Of a stretch of DNA of 64,000 nt, positions 17,127 to 24,499 are shown one piece after another (position 1 is the first letter of the stretch; every line of letters starts with the position of its first letter). The translations under genes were made by a program, and so were the position numbers. Below the pieces are notes generated by a model. The model was given only the letters and a program-made list of their open reading frames with translations, searched no databases and had not been told where the DNA came from. The DNA is from Streptomyces sp. ISL-43 (GTDB lineage Bacteria > Actinomycetota > Actinomycetes > Streptomycetales > Streptomycetaceae), in the NCBI RefSeq assembly GCF_018614195.1, contig NZ_JAGGOT010000011.1, positions 32,701 through 96,700 on the forward strand, read 5' to 3'.

Positions 17127-18142
17127 AAGATCCCCTCGGTGAAGGCCGTGACGTGTCCGGCAACGGCCTCGGCGAGGCGGGCCGGGTCGTCCAGGAGGTG
17201 CTTGATGTCCAGGCGGAGGTCGTCGCGCAGGAGGCAGGGCTGTAGGCCGCCGGCGTGGTCGGCGCGCAGGGCCCAGAACCCTTCGACGCACTTCGGGCGG
17301 ACGGGGCATGTGCCGCACTGGCCGACGTGGTGGCGGCCGAGGTCGCGGTGGATGACGTCGATCTCCACCCCATCCACGCGGAAGATGCGGCGGCCCTGGC
17401 CGACTCCGGCGATCTCGGTCCGCTCGTCGCTGGTCAGGGTCCGCAGGTGGTTGATGATGTCGTCGGCGGGGACGGCGGACGCGGCGCGGGCTTCGTTGAA
17501 GTCGGTGCTCACCAGCTCGATGAACTGGACGGGCATGCGGCGGTCGAGCGCGAAGGTAAGGATGTCGCGGATCTCGTGCGCGTTCTCCTTTTGGAGGAGA
17601 CAGTTCAACTCGACGTTGTCGAAAATCTCGCGGGCCGCCTCGATGCCGTCCAGGACGCACTCGATGCCGATTCGGGTGCCGGCGATGGCCTTGAACGACT
17701 CGTCGGAGAAGTAGTGCAGCGACACCTTCACGGTGTCGAGTGGGGTCTTCGACAACCACTCCTGATGGGTGCGGACCCGGGTGCCGTTGGTGATCAGCGT
17801 GTACGAGCCGTCGGGGCCGCTCGGCCGCAGTCCGGTCAGGACACTACGGGTGAGAGGTGAGGTCAGTGGCTCACCGCCGGTGAAGAACACGCGCTTCATC
17901 CCAGAGTCCATCACCGCGTTGATGACGGTCAGGAACTCGGCGGCCCCGTAGTGGCGGGTACGCGGCTGCTGGGTCCGGTCGCGGCGGGTGAGGGGCGGGG
18001 GGACGTCGGCCTCGTTGTGGCAGAACCAGCAGGCCACGTTGCATTTGGGGGTGAGGGAGACGCGGAACTGTCCCCGCAGAGCAACGAAATTGTGCAGCGC
18101 GGTCCAGTCCGTACGGACGGCGGGCGGGATGGTTAACAGCAT
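17123..18142 (-). CDS. Radical SAM enzyme with C-terminal auxiliary cluster cysteines (MoaA/SPASM-like)
   Basis: The product is 339 residues from the ATG at 18140-18142, with GAGAGG about 9 bases upstream. RVSLTPKCNVACWFCHNE holds the CX3CX2C cluster motif; FFTGGEPL is the SAM-binding GGEP motif. The middle (GIEAAREIFDNVELNCLLQKENAHEIRDIL) follows MoaA. The C-terminus has CGTCPVRPKC (CX2CX5C) and a later GGLQPCLL cysteine, enough for a second iron-sulphur cluster of MoaA or SPASM/twitch type. The MoaA GG tail and NRLR motif are missing, so it is not the molybdopterin enzyme. The third codon is TTA (18134-18136), the bldA codon of Streptomyces. Confidence 0.88.
   Translation of the reverse strand: MLLTIPPAVRTDWTALHNFVALRGQFRVSLTPKCNVACWFCHNEADVPPPLTRRDRTQQPRTRHYGAAEFLTVINAVMDSGMKRVFFTGGEPLTSPLTRSVLTGLRPSGPDGSYTLITNGTRVRTHQEWLSKTPLDTVKVSLHYFSDESFKAIAGTRIGIECVLDGIEAAREIFDNVELNCLLQKENAHEIRDILTFALDRRMPVQFIELVSTDFNEARAASAVPADDIINHLRTLTSDERTEIAGVGQGRRIFRVDGVEIDVIHRDLGRHHVGQCGTCPVRPKCVEGFWALRADHAGGLQPCLLRDDLRLDIKHLLDDPARLAEAVAGHVTAFTEGIL
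18134..18136 (-). promoter_or_regulatory. TTA (bldA) leucine codon, codon 3 of the radical SAM gene
   Basis: The gene begins ATG CTG TTA ACC. TTA codons are rare in Streptomyces and depend on the bldA tRNA, which accumulates late in growth. At codon 3 it would hold back the whole translationally coupled operon until differentiation. Confidence 0.75.
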
Positions 18143-18245
18143 GTCGTGCGCCTCTCGTTCGGTTCGATTGGGGCTAGAGCGCAGCCGTGGAAACCCCGCC
18201 GCCGGAGTGGTTCTGCACGTCCGGGGGCGGGGAGCCCGTGGGGGA

Positions 18246-18350
18246 TCAGCTGGACGCGCCGGCCAGGGCGAGCGTGACGACCAGCGCGCTGACGAGTCCG
18301 ACGTAGACAAGGACCGCCAGCCGCTGGTGCCATCCGCCTAGCGGGCTCAC
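18246..18350 (-). CDS. 34-aa single-span membrane peptide
   Basis: The GTG at 18348-18350 overlaps the TGA of the 52-aa gene upstream (GTGA). The peptide begins VSPLGGWHQRLAVLVYVG and continues as one hydrophobic span (LVSALVVTLALAG) to a short polar tail. The overlap, which matches those between the other genes of the cluster, supports it as a real gene. The role is unknown: membrane anchor, toxin-like peptide and radical SAM substrate are all open. Confidence 0.55.
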   Translation of the reverse strand: MSPLGGWHQRLAVLVYVGLVSALVVTLALAGASS

Positions 18351-18505
18351 CGGTCAGGCTGCCGGGCGCCGTCGTCCAGTCCCTCCAGGAACTTCTCCCA
18401 CCCCTCTTCGGCGACCTCCCGCAGGCGCGGGCTCAAGCTGCCATACGCGGGCTGGTCCTGGAGCTGACGGGCCAGCGGACGGCGGCAAGGCAGTGGCTCG
18501 GTCAT
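18347..18505 (-). CDS. 52-aa acidic small protein, first gene of the radical SAM operon
   Basis: The ATG at 18503-18505 has AGGAG six bases upstream, the best ribosome-binding site in the cluster. The protein is Arg/Pro-rich at the start and then amphipathic: SPRLREVAEEGWEKFLEGLDDGARQ. It is not in the usual long-ORF range. Possible roles are a partner subunit for the radical SAM enzyme or a peptide substrate; no classic leader motif or core peptide is visible. Confidence 0.6.
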   Translation of the reverse strand: MTEPLPCRRPLARQLQDQPAYGSLSPRLREVAEEGWEKFLEGLDDGARQPDR

Positions 18506-18706
18506 GGCGAACTCCTAGGGCTGAAGGGAGCAGCTGGCCGCAGGGGACCTGGGGCGGCTGCGGCCAGCTGGTACGGGGGAGTGACGTCAACACTGGTCCC
18601 ACGTACGGGTCGGTTGATTCCGTGTGACGAACCTACGGTCGCGCTGAGTGCGGTAGGACTGACTGCGGGTACGGGTTACGTAAGAGGCCGCACCGGGGAG
18701 CGCTCA
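18506..18706. promoter_or_regulatory. Divergent promoter region of the radical SAM cluster
   Basis: This 201-bp gap separates the minus-strand operon start (18505) from the XRE gene (18707). It should hold both promoters. A TTGATT at 18612-18617 could be a -35 for the plus strand, but no -10 at the right distance is clear. None of the 15-bp operators occur here. Confidence 0.45.
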
Positions 18707-19786
18707 ATGACTACGCGACCAACCACCGGCACGATCACAGGGTTTGTGCTGCGTACGGCACGGGAGTCGGTCCCGCATACGCAGGTGGCGATGGCCGAGG
18801 CGCTCGGGGTGGACCTGGCCACGGTGCAGGGCTGGGAGTCGGGTCGGCGTCCGGTCGCGAACATGAAGGCGGTGGATCTGCTCGGTCTGCGGCGGCGGTT
18901 GGCCAGCCTCGGCGCGGACGCGGCGATCGTCGCCCTACTCGACGCTGCGATGGACGCGGACCGGATCATCGGTGCCACCCTCACCTGTACCGAAGGTGTG
19001 CACCCACTGGCCGAGTGGGTGCACACCCGGGACACCGCCCACATGCTTGCCTGGGCACTTACGGGGACTCGGCCGCCGTCCCTTGCCGGGTTCCCCTCCC
19101 CGCGCAGGAGGGGCCCAGCAGCAGCGTCTCCGCTCCTGCCTGCACAGGACCGCGCGATGTTCTTCGAACAGCTGCGGACCACGGCGGAAGCGGCACCTCG
19201 GAACGACACTCAGGGTGTGCTCCTGCACCGGCAGGCGCTGTATCTGACCTCGTACGACAAGAACCCGGAAGCCGTGGCGTGGACGGCGCAAGCCCTGCAC
19301 ACCCGGCGGGGCCTGCTCGCCCGGCGGGGGTGGACACCACAATGGGCCGAGGCGCGTTCGACGGCTACTGCCCTCGCACGGCTCGGCGACCCCGTGCCGT
19401 TGCTGGACTTCATCGAGCGGGCGATGGTTGACGACGACACGGGCGAGGCCGCCAACCTGAATTACTGGGCGTACTGGTTGGGTGGGACCCCTCTGCCGCA
19501 GTCCGATGACCGGTTCATGCGGGACCGGCGGCTGACCGGATGGGACCCCGTCACGCTGCTGCGCGGGCTGACCTACGGCCTGCACCACGCCCCTGGGTAC
19601 GTCGACCTGTACGCCCACACCATGTGGGCCCTGATGACGGCCCACCCATGGCTGCCACAGGCGTCGGGCCTTCTCGTCCGGGACCTGGTGGAGCGTACCG
19701 AGCGCCTGCTGGACGGCGGCGGCATCTCCGAAAGATCCCGCCGCGAACTCGCCAGCGTGCATTACCTTCTTCGTGATCGAACCTGA
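18707..19786 (+). CDS. XRE-family regulator with helical C-terminal domain
   Basis: The product is 359 residues from the ATG at 18707, with GGGGAG six bases upstream. The N-terminal helix-turn-helix (about residues 10-65) reads RTARESVPHTQVAMAEALGVDLATVQGWESGRRP. The rest is helical, with TPR-like repeats (RQALYLTSYDKNPEAVAWTAQAL, WAEARSTATALARLGDPVPLLDFIERA). Proteins of this build often sense a small ligand or partner. It is divergent from the radical SAM operon and followed, 18 bp later, by the HD gene. It probably controls the cluster. Confidence 0.8.
   Translation: MTTRPTTGTITGFVLRTARESVPHTQVAMAEALGVDLATVQGWESGRRPVANMKAVDLLGLRRRLASLGADAAIVALLDAAMDADRIIGATLTCTEGVHPLAEWVHTRDTAHMLAWALTGTRPPSLAGFPSPRRRGPAAASPLLPAQDRAMFFEQLRTTAEAAPRNDTQGVLLHRQALYLTSYDKNPEAVAWTAQALHTRRGLLARRGWTPQWAEARSTATALARLGDPVPLLDFIERAMVDDDTGEAANLNYWAYWLGGTPLPQSDDRFMRDRRLTGWDPVTLLRGLTYGLHHAPGYVDLYAHTMWALMTAHPWLPQASGLLVRDLVERTERLLDGGGISERSRRELASVHYLLRDRT
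18996..19026. repeat. Perfect 13-bp inverted repeat inside the XRE coding region
   Basis: Two 13-base arms (18996-19008 and 19014-19026) flank a 5-base spacer GGCCG. The arms code for VHPL and WVHT around codon 100. Such a stem in coding DNA could pause ribosomes or act as an internal operator. Confidence 0.6.
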
Positions 19787-19804
19787 CAGACCGGAGGTCA
19801 CCAC

Positions 19805-20386
19805 ATGGCAGACGAGACGGCGAACGCGCAGGGAACGGCCGGGTTCCTCTTCGAGATGGGTGTGCTCAAGAACGCGAAGCGAACCGGCTGGTGGTTCACC
19901 GGGAACAACAACCCGGAGAGCATCGCCGAGCACTCGTTCCGCGTCGGAATCGTCGGCGCCGTCCTGGCCATGATGGAGGGGGTGGACCCCGCCAAGGTCG
20001 CCTTGATGTGCCTGTTCCACGACACACAGGAGACCCGGATCGGGGACATCCCGCACATCGGCCGCCGCTACATCGACGCGGCCACGAACGAGACCGTCAC
20101 GGCCGACCAGGTCTCCGCCGCACACCCGGCGGTCAGGGCCGGGGTGAAGCGGGTGGTGGGCGAGTACGAGAGCGGCGACACCCCCGAGGCGATCGTGGCG
20201 AAGGACGCGGACAAGCTGGAGTGCCTGGTACAGGCGGTGGAGTACCGAGCCCAGGGCTACACCCTCGTACAGGACTGGATCGACACGTCCTTGAACAGCC
20301 TCAAGACCGCGTCGGCGCAGGCCCTCGCGGAGGCCGCGCTGACCATGTCGCCGCTGGAATGGCGAAAGACCTTCCTGGGGCAGTAG
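19805..20386 (+). CDS. HD-domain hydrolase (YfbR/HDDC2-like 5'-deoxynucleotidase family)
   Basis: The protein has 193 residues from the ATG at 19805, after GGAGGT. Metal ligands of the HD superfamily are present: ESIAEHSFRVG (His), LFHDTQETRIGDIPH (His-Asp) and AKDADKLECL (Asp). The order and spacing follow HDDC2/YfbR, which remove phosphate from deoxynucleoside monophosphates. Next to a nucleoside-kinase-like protein and a NUDIX hydrolase on the other arm, it points to nucleotide chemistry for the whole cluster. Confidence 0.85.
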   Translation: MADETANAQGTAGFLFEMGVLKNAKRTGWWFTGNNNPESIAEHSFRVGIVGAVLAMMEGVDPAKVALMCLFHDTQETRIGDIPHIGRRYIDAATNETVTADQVSAAHPAVRAGVKRVVGEYESGDTPEAIVAKDADKLECLVQAVEYRAQGYTLVQDWIDTSLNSLKTASAQALAEAALTMSPLEWRKTFLGQ

Positions 20387-20418
20387 CGGGCAGGGCTGCG
20401 CCCCGCAGACCCCGGTGG

Positions 20419-20447
20419 CCCCGGTGGCCCCGGTGGCCATCCTCTGA
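20419..20447. repeat. Right 29-bp direct repeat bordering the inserted cluster
   Basis: It is identical to 14537-14565 except for one base (G for C at the 17th position), but here it codes for nothing. A partial third copy of the CCCCGGTGG unit precedes it at 20410. Confidence 0.75.
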
Positions 20448-20484
20448 GCGACCCGCCCCCAGGACGGCCGCGCACCCGCGAACC

Positions 20485-20838
20485 TCAGAACTGGATCTTC
20501 CCGACCCGGTAGGTCAGCTTGTAGTGCGAATCGGGGCCGAGGATGTCCCGGGTGTGCTGCCCCGTGCCCGCCTCGACGGCGGGGATGCTGACGCTGCCGA
20601 GATCGTCGTCGGCGCTGAGATCGTCCTGGTCGTAGAGGGTGACGACCACGTGTGCGTACGTGTGGAACAGGACGTCCTTCAACAACCCGATCTCCTGCCC
20701 GCTCTTCAATACGTACGTGCGTTCACCGACGCCCGGCCAGACCCGATCTCCGTCGACGCGCAACAACACTTCATCGCCGGTATCCACGCTGGACCGTTCG
20801 CAGAGAAGGCTGTCGATCCTCAGGACCTCATTGCTCAT
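20485..20838 (-). CDS. Small C2-like beta protein, function unknown
   Basis: The protein has 117 residues from the ATG at 20836-20838 (an adjacent GTG is also in frame), with AAGAGG upstream. The run of short beta strands with VVVTLYDQDDLSADDDLGSVSIPAV resembles the calcium-binding loop of C2 domains (Asp-rich, then LG). No signal peptide or membrane segment is present. It stands just outside the right border of the inserted cluster and points towards it. Confidence 0.6.
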   Translation of the reverse strand: MSNEVLRIDSLLCERSSVDTGDEVLLRVDGDRVWPGVGERTYVLKSGQEIGLLKDVLFHTYAHVVVTLYDQDDLSADDDLGSVSIPAVEAGTGQHTRDILGPDSHYKLTYRVGKIQF

Positions 20839-20910
20839 CACGATCCTCTTTTCCGTGACGCCCGCCCCTCCGTCGCCATCTCCGGCAAGCAGCTGGTTCA
20901 GGGGTGGTGC

Positions 20911-21159
20911 TCAGCCGCTGCCGACCGCGTCATCGCAGGCGGGGCATCGCCGGCTCTCGTCCTCCGGGGCGCACCACGGGGAACCGGGGTCTGCGGACGG
21001 CGTCCACGAGGCCGCTTCCATGGCGAAGGTGTCCTTGCCGCAGAAGGTCCTCGGGCCCGGGACCGTGGTCATTCCCGGGGCGGCAGGCGCCGCGTGCACA
21101 CGCAGGACGGACCGTTCGTCGTCACCCGACATCTCGTACACCACGACAATCCCGCTCAT
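20911..21159 (-). CDS. Possible small cysteine-containing protein
   Basis: This 82-residue frame starts at the ATG at 21157-21159. It reads MSGIVVVYEMSGDDERSVLRV, then has a TFCGKDTF and a terminal CPACDDA pair, which could bind zinc. The codon use looks coding, but GAGG is only one base from the ATG. It may be a real small gene, and there is no other good candidate between 20839 and 21458. Confidence 0.4.
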   Translation of the reverse strand: MSGIVVVYEMSGDDERSVLRVHAAPAAPGMTTVPGPRTFCGKDTFAMEAASWTPSADPGSPWCAPEDESRRCPACDDAVGSG

Positions 21160-21458
21160 ACCTCGACGGTAAGCGGCTACGGGGAGACTCGCCGAGTCGA
21201 CAGAGCGCGCACTCGTCTTCCCGGCCCGGCCGACCGAGGCTGCCGTCGAGAAGTCCCAGGTCACAGCCCTGCACGCCCAGGGCTGCTCCGCAGGCACAGT
21301 CTGCGGCGCCTCGGGACCTCCGGTTCTGCGGGTGGCGGCGTGCGCGCATGCACGCCCCGAGCGCGGCACGGCAGCCGCCACCCCGCGACCCGCACTCGTC
21401 AAGGCAGGACCCTTGGCGTCCCCTCGCGACGAATCGCTAGGACAAGGGTGATCACTAG

Positions 21459-21473
21459 TTGACGAACCGTCAA
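21459..21473. promoter_or_regulatory. Copy of the 15-bp palindrome near the end of the ATPase gene
   Basis: TTGACGAACCGTCAA is a perfect palindrome with the TGACG...CGTCA core. It lies 8 bp past the stop of the minus-strand gene at 21481 and 300 bp upstream of the small gene at 20911-21159, so its target is unclear. Confidence 0.45.
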
Positions 21474-21480
21474 CACCTCG

Positions 21481-21966
21481 TTAGAGGTACACGTGCGGTT
21501 CCCGGCTCGGGTTATGGATCGGGTCATGGTTTTCCGGCCCGTCCGTGACTCCGTCCGCCGCCAGGCCCGACGCCGCCTTCTCCGCGCGGTCCACCTCGCA
21601 CCAGATCCGTTTCCCCGCGCCCTCGGGCTGCCAGCCCCACCGGTCCGCCAGCCCGTCCACCAGCTCCAGGCCGCGCCCGCCCGTATCGTCCCCGGCGGCC
21701 CGCCGCCGGGCCGGAGCCCGGTCGCTCGCGTCGGCGACCTCGACCCGGACCCCCGGCTCCCCGAACAGCATGCGCAGCACGGCCGGACAGCCGGTGTGCA
21801 CGACGGCGTTGGTGACCAGCTCGGAGATCAGCAGGATCAGCGTCTCGGCGAGCGGCTCGTCATCCCCTATGCCGGACCCCGCCAGCCGCGAGCGGGCCCA
21901 CCGCCGGGCCCGCCCGACCTCGGCGGGATCCGGTCCTACCTCCAGCTGCACCTGAAGCCCCTGCAC
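21481..21966 (-). CDS. ATP-binding regulatory protein (anti-sigma-factor-kinase-like HATPase)
   Basis: The protein has 161 residues. The GHKL/HATPase core is visible: LILLISELVTNAVVHTGCPAVLRM (N box), VRVEVADASDRAP (G1 box) and GDDTGGRGLELVDGLADRWGW (G2/G3). Proteins of this SpoIIAB/RsbW-like class bind ATP and regulate sigma factors or partner regulators, and Streptomyces has dozens. No partner gene is adjacent. The tail after residue 135 is charged and probably disordered. Confidence 0.85.
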   Translation of the reverse strand: MQGLQVQLEVGPDPAEVGRARRWARSRLAGSGIGDDEPLAETLILLISELVTNAVVHTGCPAVLRMLFGEPGVRVEVADASDRAPARRRAAGDDTGGRGLELVDGLADRWGWQPEGAGKRIWCEVDRAEKAASGLAADGVTDGPENHDPIHNPSREPHVYL

Positions 21967-22378
21967 CGCTCACACCATCCGAACCGGCGGACACTTCGCC
22001 TCGCGACAGGACGGGGTCACCGAGCGTGACCCCCTTGAGGAGCAGCATGGTTGACATACAGTCACGACAACAAGCGCTTCGGGCATATTCCAGCGTGAAG
22101 GAGTAGGCGTGGTGCATACTGTGCGGCGCTCGCGCCGCTCAACCGCTCGCATTCCCGGGAGCGTACCGGAGCGGCCCCCCGTCACCGGGCCGCAATGAGT
22201 CGGGCGAAGGACACAAACCGATATCAACTCTCTGTAATCGGACACGCGTCCCGCGCCGTCCCTCCCGTGCCCCTCGGTCACTGCGAGCGAGGGGGCGGTC
22301 GAGCTGCCCCGCCCCGGACGCCGCCACCTCAGACGCCGCCACCTCGGACGACAGCACCCCGGACTACGGCACCTCCGA
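21967..22378. other. Long intergenic stretch without a clear gene
   Basis: The 412 bp hold the promoter region of the ATPase gene and a 19-codon frame (22047-22106, plus strand: MVDIQSRQQALRAYSSVKE) behind GAGGAG, too short to call. From about 22317 the sequence becomes a degenerate repeat of ACCTCNGAC units that runs into the 3' end of the dehydrogenase gene. Confidence 0.5.
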
Positions 22379-23323
22379 CTACGGCACCTCCGACGACAGC
22401 GCCTCCGACAGCAGCTCCGCCGCCAGCACCTCCTGGGCCCCCGCCGCCGTGCGCCACTGCTCCGCCCGCACCCACGCCCGCTTCAGGTGCAGGTGTACGT
22501 CCGCCTCCCAGGTGAAGCCCATCCCGCCGTGCACCTGCAGGCAGTCCCGCGCGTTGCGCACGGCCGCCTCGTCGGCCAGCAGCTTGGCTCCGGCCACCTC
22601 CCCCGGGTCGCCCGTCACCGCGGCCGCGTAGACCGCCGTACGGGCCACCTCCGCCCGCACGAGCATCTGCGCGCACAGGTGCTTGACCGCCTGGAACCCC
22701 CCGATCGGCTGCCCGAACTGCTCGCGCTCGCCCGCGTACCGCACCGCCAGCTCCACCGTGCGCAGCGCGCTGCCGAGCTGGAGCGCCGCCGTCAGCAGCG
22801 CCCCCTCGTCGCGGTGGGCGGCGCACTGGGCGTACCCCTCATCCGCGTCCCCCTGTGCGCGGACCCGCGCCAGCGGTGTCAGCGGGTCCGCCGAACGGAC
22901 CGGCTCGCCCGCCGGGACCCCGGGGAGCCCGAGCACCGCGTCCGACTCGCCGAGGTGGGGCACCAGCGGCCCGTCCAGGTCGAAGGCCGTCACCACCGCC
23001 TCGCCCTCCGCGGCGCCCGCGAGGACCCCGGCGGCCAGGTGGGTGGCGACCAGCGGCCCCGGCAGGAGCGCCCGCCCGGCCTCCTCGAAGACGAGGACAG
23101 CCTCGGGCAGGCCGAGCCCGACCCCGCCCTCCTTCTCCGGGAGCCGCAGCGCGAAGAACCCGGCCGCGCCGAGCTCACGCCACAGCTCCCGGTCCACGGA
23201 GCGGCCCGTCCGCGCCGCCCAGTCCACCGAGGCCCGCAGCTCCTCGCGCCCGTACCGCCCCTCCAGGAGGTCCCGTACGCCTGCCCGCAGGTCCCGCTGG
23301 TCCTGCGTCGGGTGGAAGTCCAC
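22379..23323 (-). CDS. Acyl-CoA dehydrogenase, short (beta-type) subunit
   Basis: The protein has 314 residues, shorter than the usual 380-400. The N-terminal domain FHPTQDQRDLRAGVRDLLEG and the C-terminal GEREQFGQPIGGFQAVKHLCAQMLVRAE and QVHGGMGFTWEADVHLHLKRAW are clear, but the central beta domain is reduced. Such short FadE proteins form heterotetramers with a full-length partner in steroid and related catabolism; only one subunit carries the catalytic base. It follows the partner gene at 23331-24494 with a 7-bp gap. Confidence 0.87.
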   Translation of the reverse strand: MDFHPTQDQRDLRAGVRDLLEGRYGREELRASVDWAARTGRSVDRELWRELGAAGFFALRLPEKEGGVGLGLPEAVLVFEEAGRALLPGPLVATHLAAGVLAGAAEGEAVVTAFDLDGPLVPHLGESDAVLGLPGVPAGEPVRSADPLTPLARVRAQGDADEGYAQCAAHRDEGALLTAALQLGSALRTVELAVRYAGEREQFGQPIGGFQAVKHLCAQMLVRAEVARTAVYAAAVTGDPGEVAGAKLLADEAAVRNARDCLQVHGGMGFTWEADVHLHLKRAWVRAEQWRTAAGAQEVLAAELLSEALSSEVP

Positions 23324-23330
23324 GGAACGC

Positions 23331-24494
23331 TCACCTGCCCTTCGGAAGGCCGAGGATCCGCTCGGCGACGATGTTCTGCTGGATCTGCGAGGTGCCCGCC
23401 GCGATCGTGTACGAGAGCGACGAGAGCCGGTCCAGGGTCCACTCCTCCTCCAGGGAGAGGCACTGCGCCCCCAGGACCTCGGCGGCGGTGTCGTACAGCT
23501 CCTGGCGCGCGTGCGAGTACGCCAGCTTGAACACGCTGCCGCCGATGCCCGGGACCCCGCCCGAGCGCTCGGACTCGCTGACGTTCCACTGCGTCAGCCG
23601 CCACAGGGCGCCGAACTCCCCGTACAGCCGGCCCAGGCGCCGGCGCAGGACCGGGTCGTCCCAGCGGCCGTTCGCCTTGGCCGTGCGCGCCAGCTCGCCC
23701 AGGGTGCGCCGGCAGGCGACGACCTCGCCCACGAAGGCGGTGCCGCGCTCGAAGGACAGGGTCACCATCGTGACCCGCCAGCCGTCGTTCTCCGCGCCGA
23801 CCCGGTTGGCGACCGGGACCCGTACCTCGTCGAGGAACATCTCCGCGAACTCCGTGGACCCGGCGAGCGTGCGCAGCGGCCGGACCGTCACCCCCGGCGC
23901 GTCCATCGGCATGGCCAGCCAGGAGATCCCCCGGTGTTTGGGGACCGCCTCGCTGACGGGCTCCGTGCGCACCAGCAGCTCGCACCAGTCGGCGACCTCC
24001 GCGTGCGAGGTCCAGATCTTCGAGCCGGTGATCACGTACTCGTCGCCGTCGCGGACGGCGCGGGTGCGCAGGGAGGCCAGGTCGGAGCCGGCGTCCGGCT
24101 CGCTGAAGCCCTGGCACCACACCTCGTCGCCGCGCAGTACGGGCGGCAGCCAGCGCGCCCGCTGCTCGGCGGTGCCCTCGGCGGCGATCGTCGGGCCGGC
24201 GTGCAGCAGCCCGACGAAGTTCGCGCCGACGTACGGGGCTCCCGCGCGCTCGGTCTCCTCCAGGTAGATCAGGTGCTGCGTGGGGGTGGCCCCGCGGCCG
24301 CCCGCGTCGGCCGGCCAGTGCAGCCCGGCGTACCCGGCGTCGTAGAGCCTGCGCTGCCAGCCGGCGTCGTAGGCGCGCCGGCCGGGCCAGTCGTCGGGCG
24401 AGGGCTTGGGCGGCAGCTGGGGGAGCACCTCGGCGAGCCAGGCGCGCAGCCGGGCCCGGAACTCCTGCTCCTCCTCGGTGTAGGTGAGGTCCAC
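23331..24494 (-). CDS. Acyl-CoA dehydrogenase, full-length (alpha-type) subunit
   Basis: The product is 387 residues from the GTG at 24492-24494, 5 bp after the amidohydrolase stop. It shows WCQGFSEPDAGSDLASLRTRAV, TGSKIWTSHAEVADWCELLVRT, FAEMFLDEVRVPVANRVG and a C-terminal LSYTIAAGTSQIQQNIVAERILGLP, where the GTSQIQQNI helix binds FAD at the dimer face. With the short gene that follows, it probably forms a heteromeric dehydrogenase. Confidence 0.9.
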   Translation of the reverse strand: MDLTYTEEEQEFRARLRAWLAEVLPQLPPKPSPDDWPGRRAYDAGWQRRLYDAGYAGLHWPADAGGRGATPTQHLIYLEETERAGAPYVGANFVGLLHAGPTIAAEGTAEQRARWLPPVLRGDEVWCQGFSEPDAGSDLASLRTRAVRDGDEYVITGSKIWTSHAEVADWCELLVRTEPVSEAVPKHRGISWLAMPMDAPGVTVRPLRTLAGSTEFAEMFLDEVRVPVANRVGAENDGWRVTMVTLSFERGTAFVGEVVACRRTLGELARTAKANGRWDDPVLRRRLGRLYGEFGALWRLTQWNVSESERSGGVPGIGGSVFKLAYSHARQELYDTAAEVLGAQCLSLEEEWTLDRLSSLSYTIAAGTSQIQQNIVAERILGLPKGR

Positions 24495-24499
24495 CGCGT

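Noticed and set aside
17123..18142. Radical SAM enzyme as molybdenum cofactor enzyme MoaA
   Set aside because: The GG tail and the NRLR motif of MoaA are missing, and no other Moco genes are near.
16479..18142. Radical SAM plus kinase as a prokaryotic viperin pair
   Set aside because: The C-terminal CX2CX5C cysteines and the MoaA-like middle region do not fit viperins, which lack a second cluster; the kinase neighbour alone is not enough.
22047..22106. 19-codon frame with good ribosome-binding site as a small gene
   Set aside because: Too short to judge, no repeat of it elsewhere, and no supporting downstream partner.
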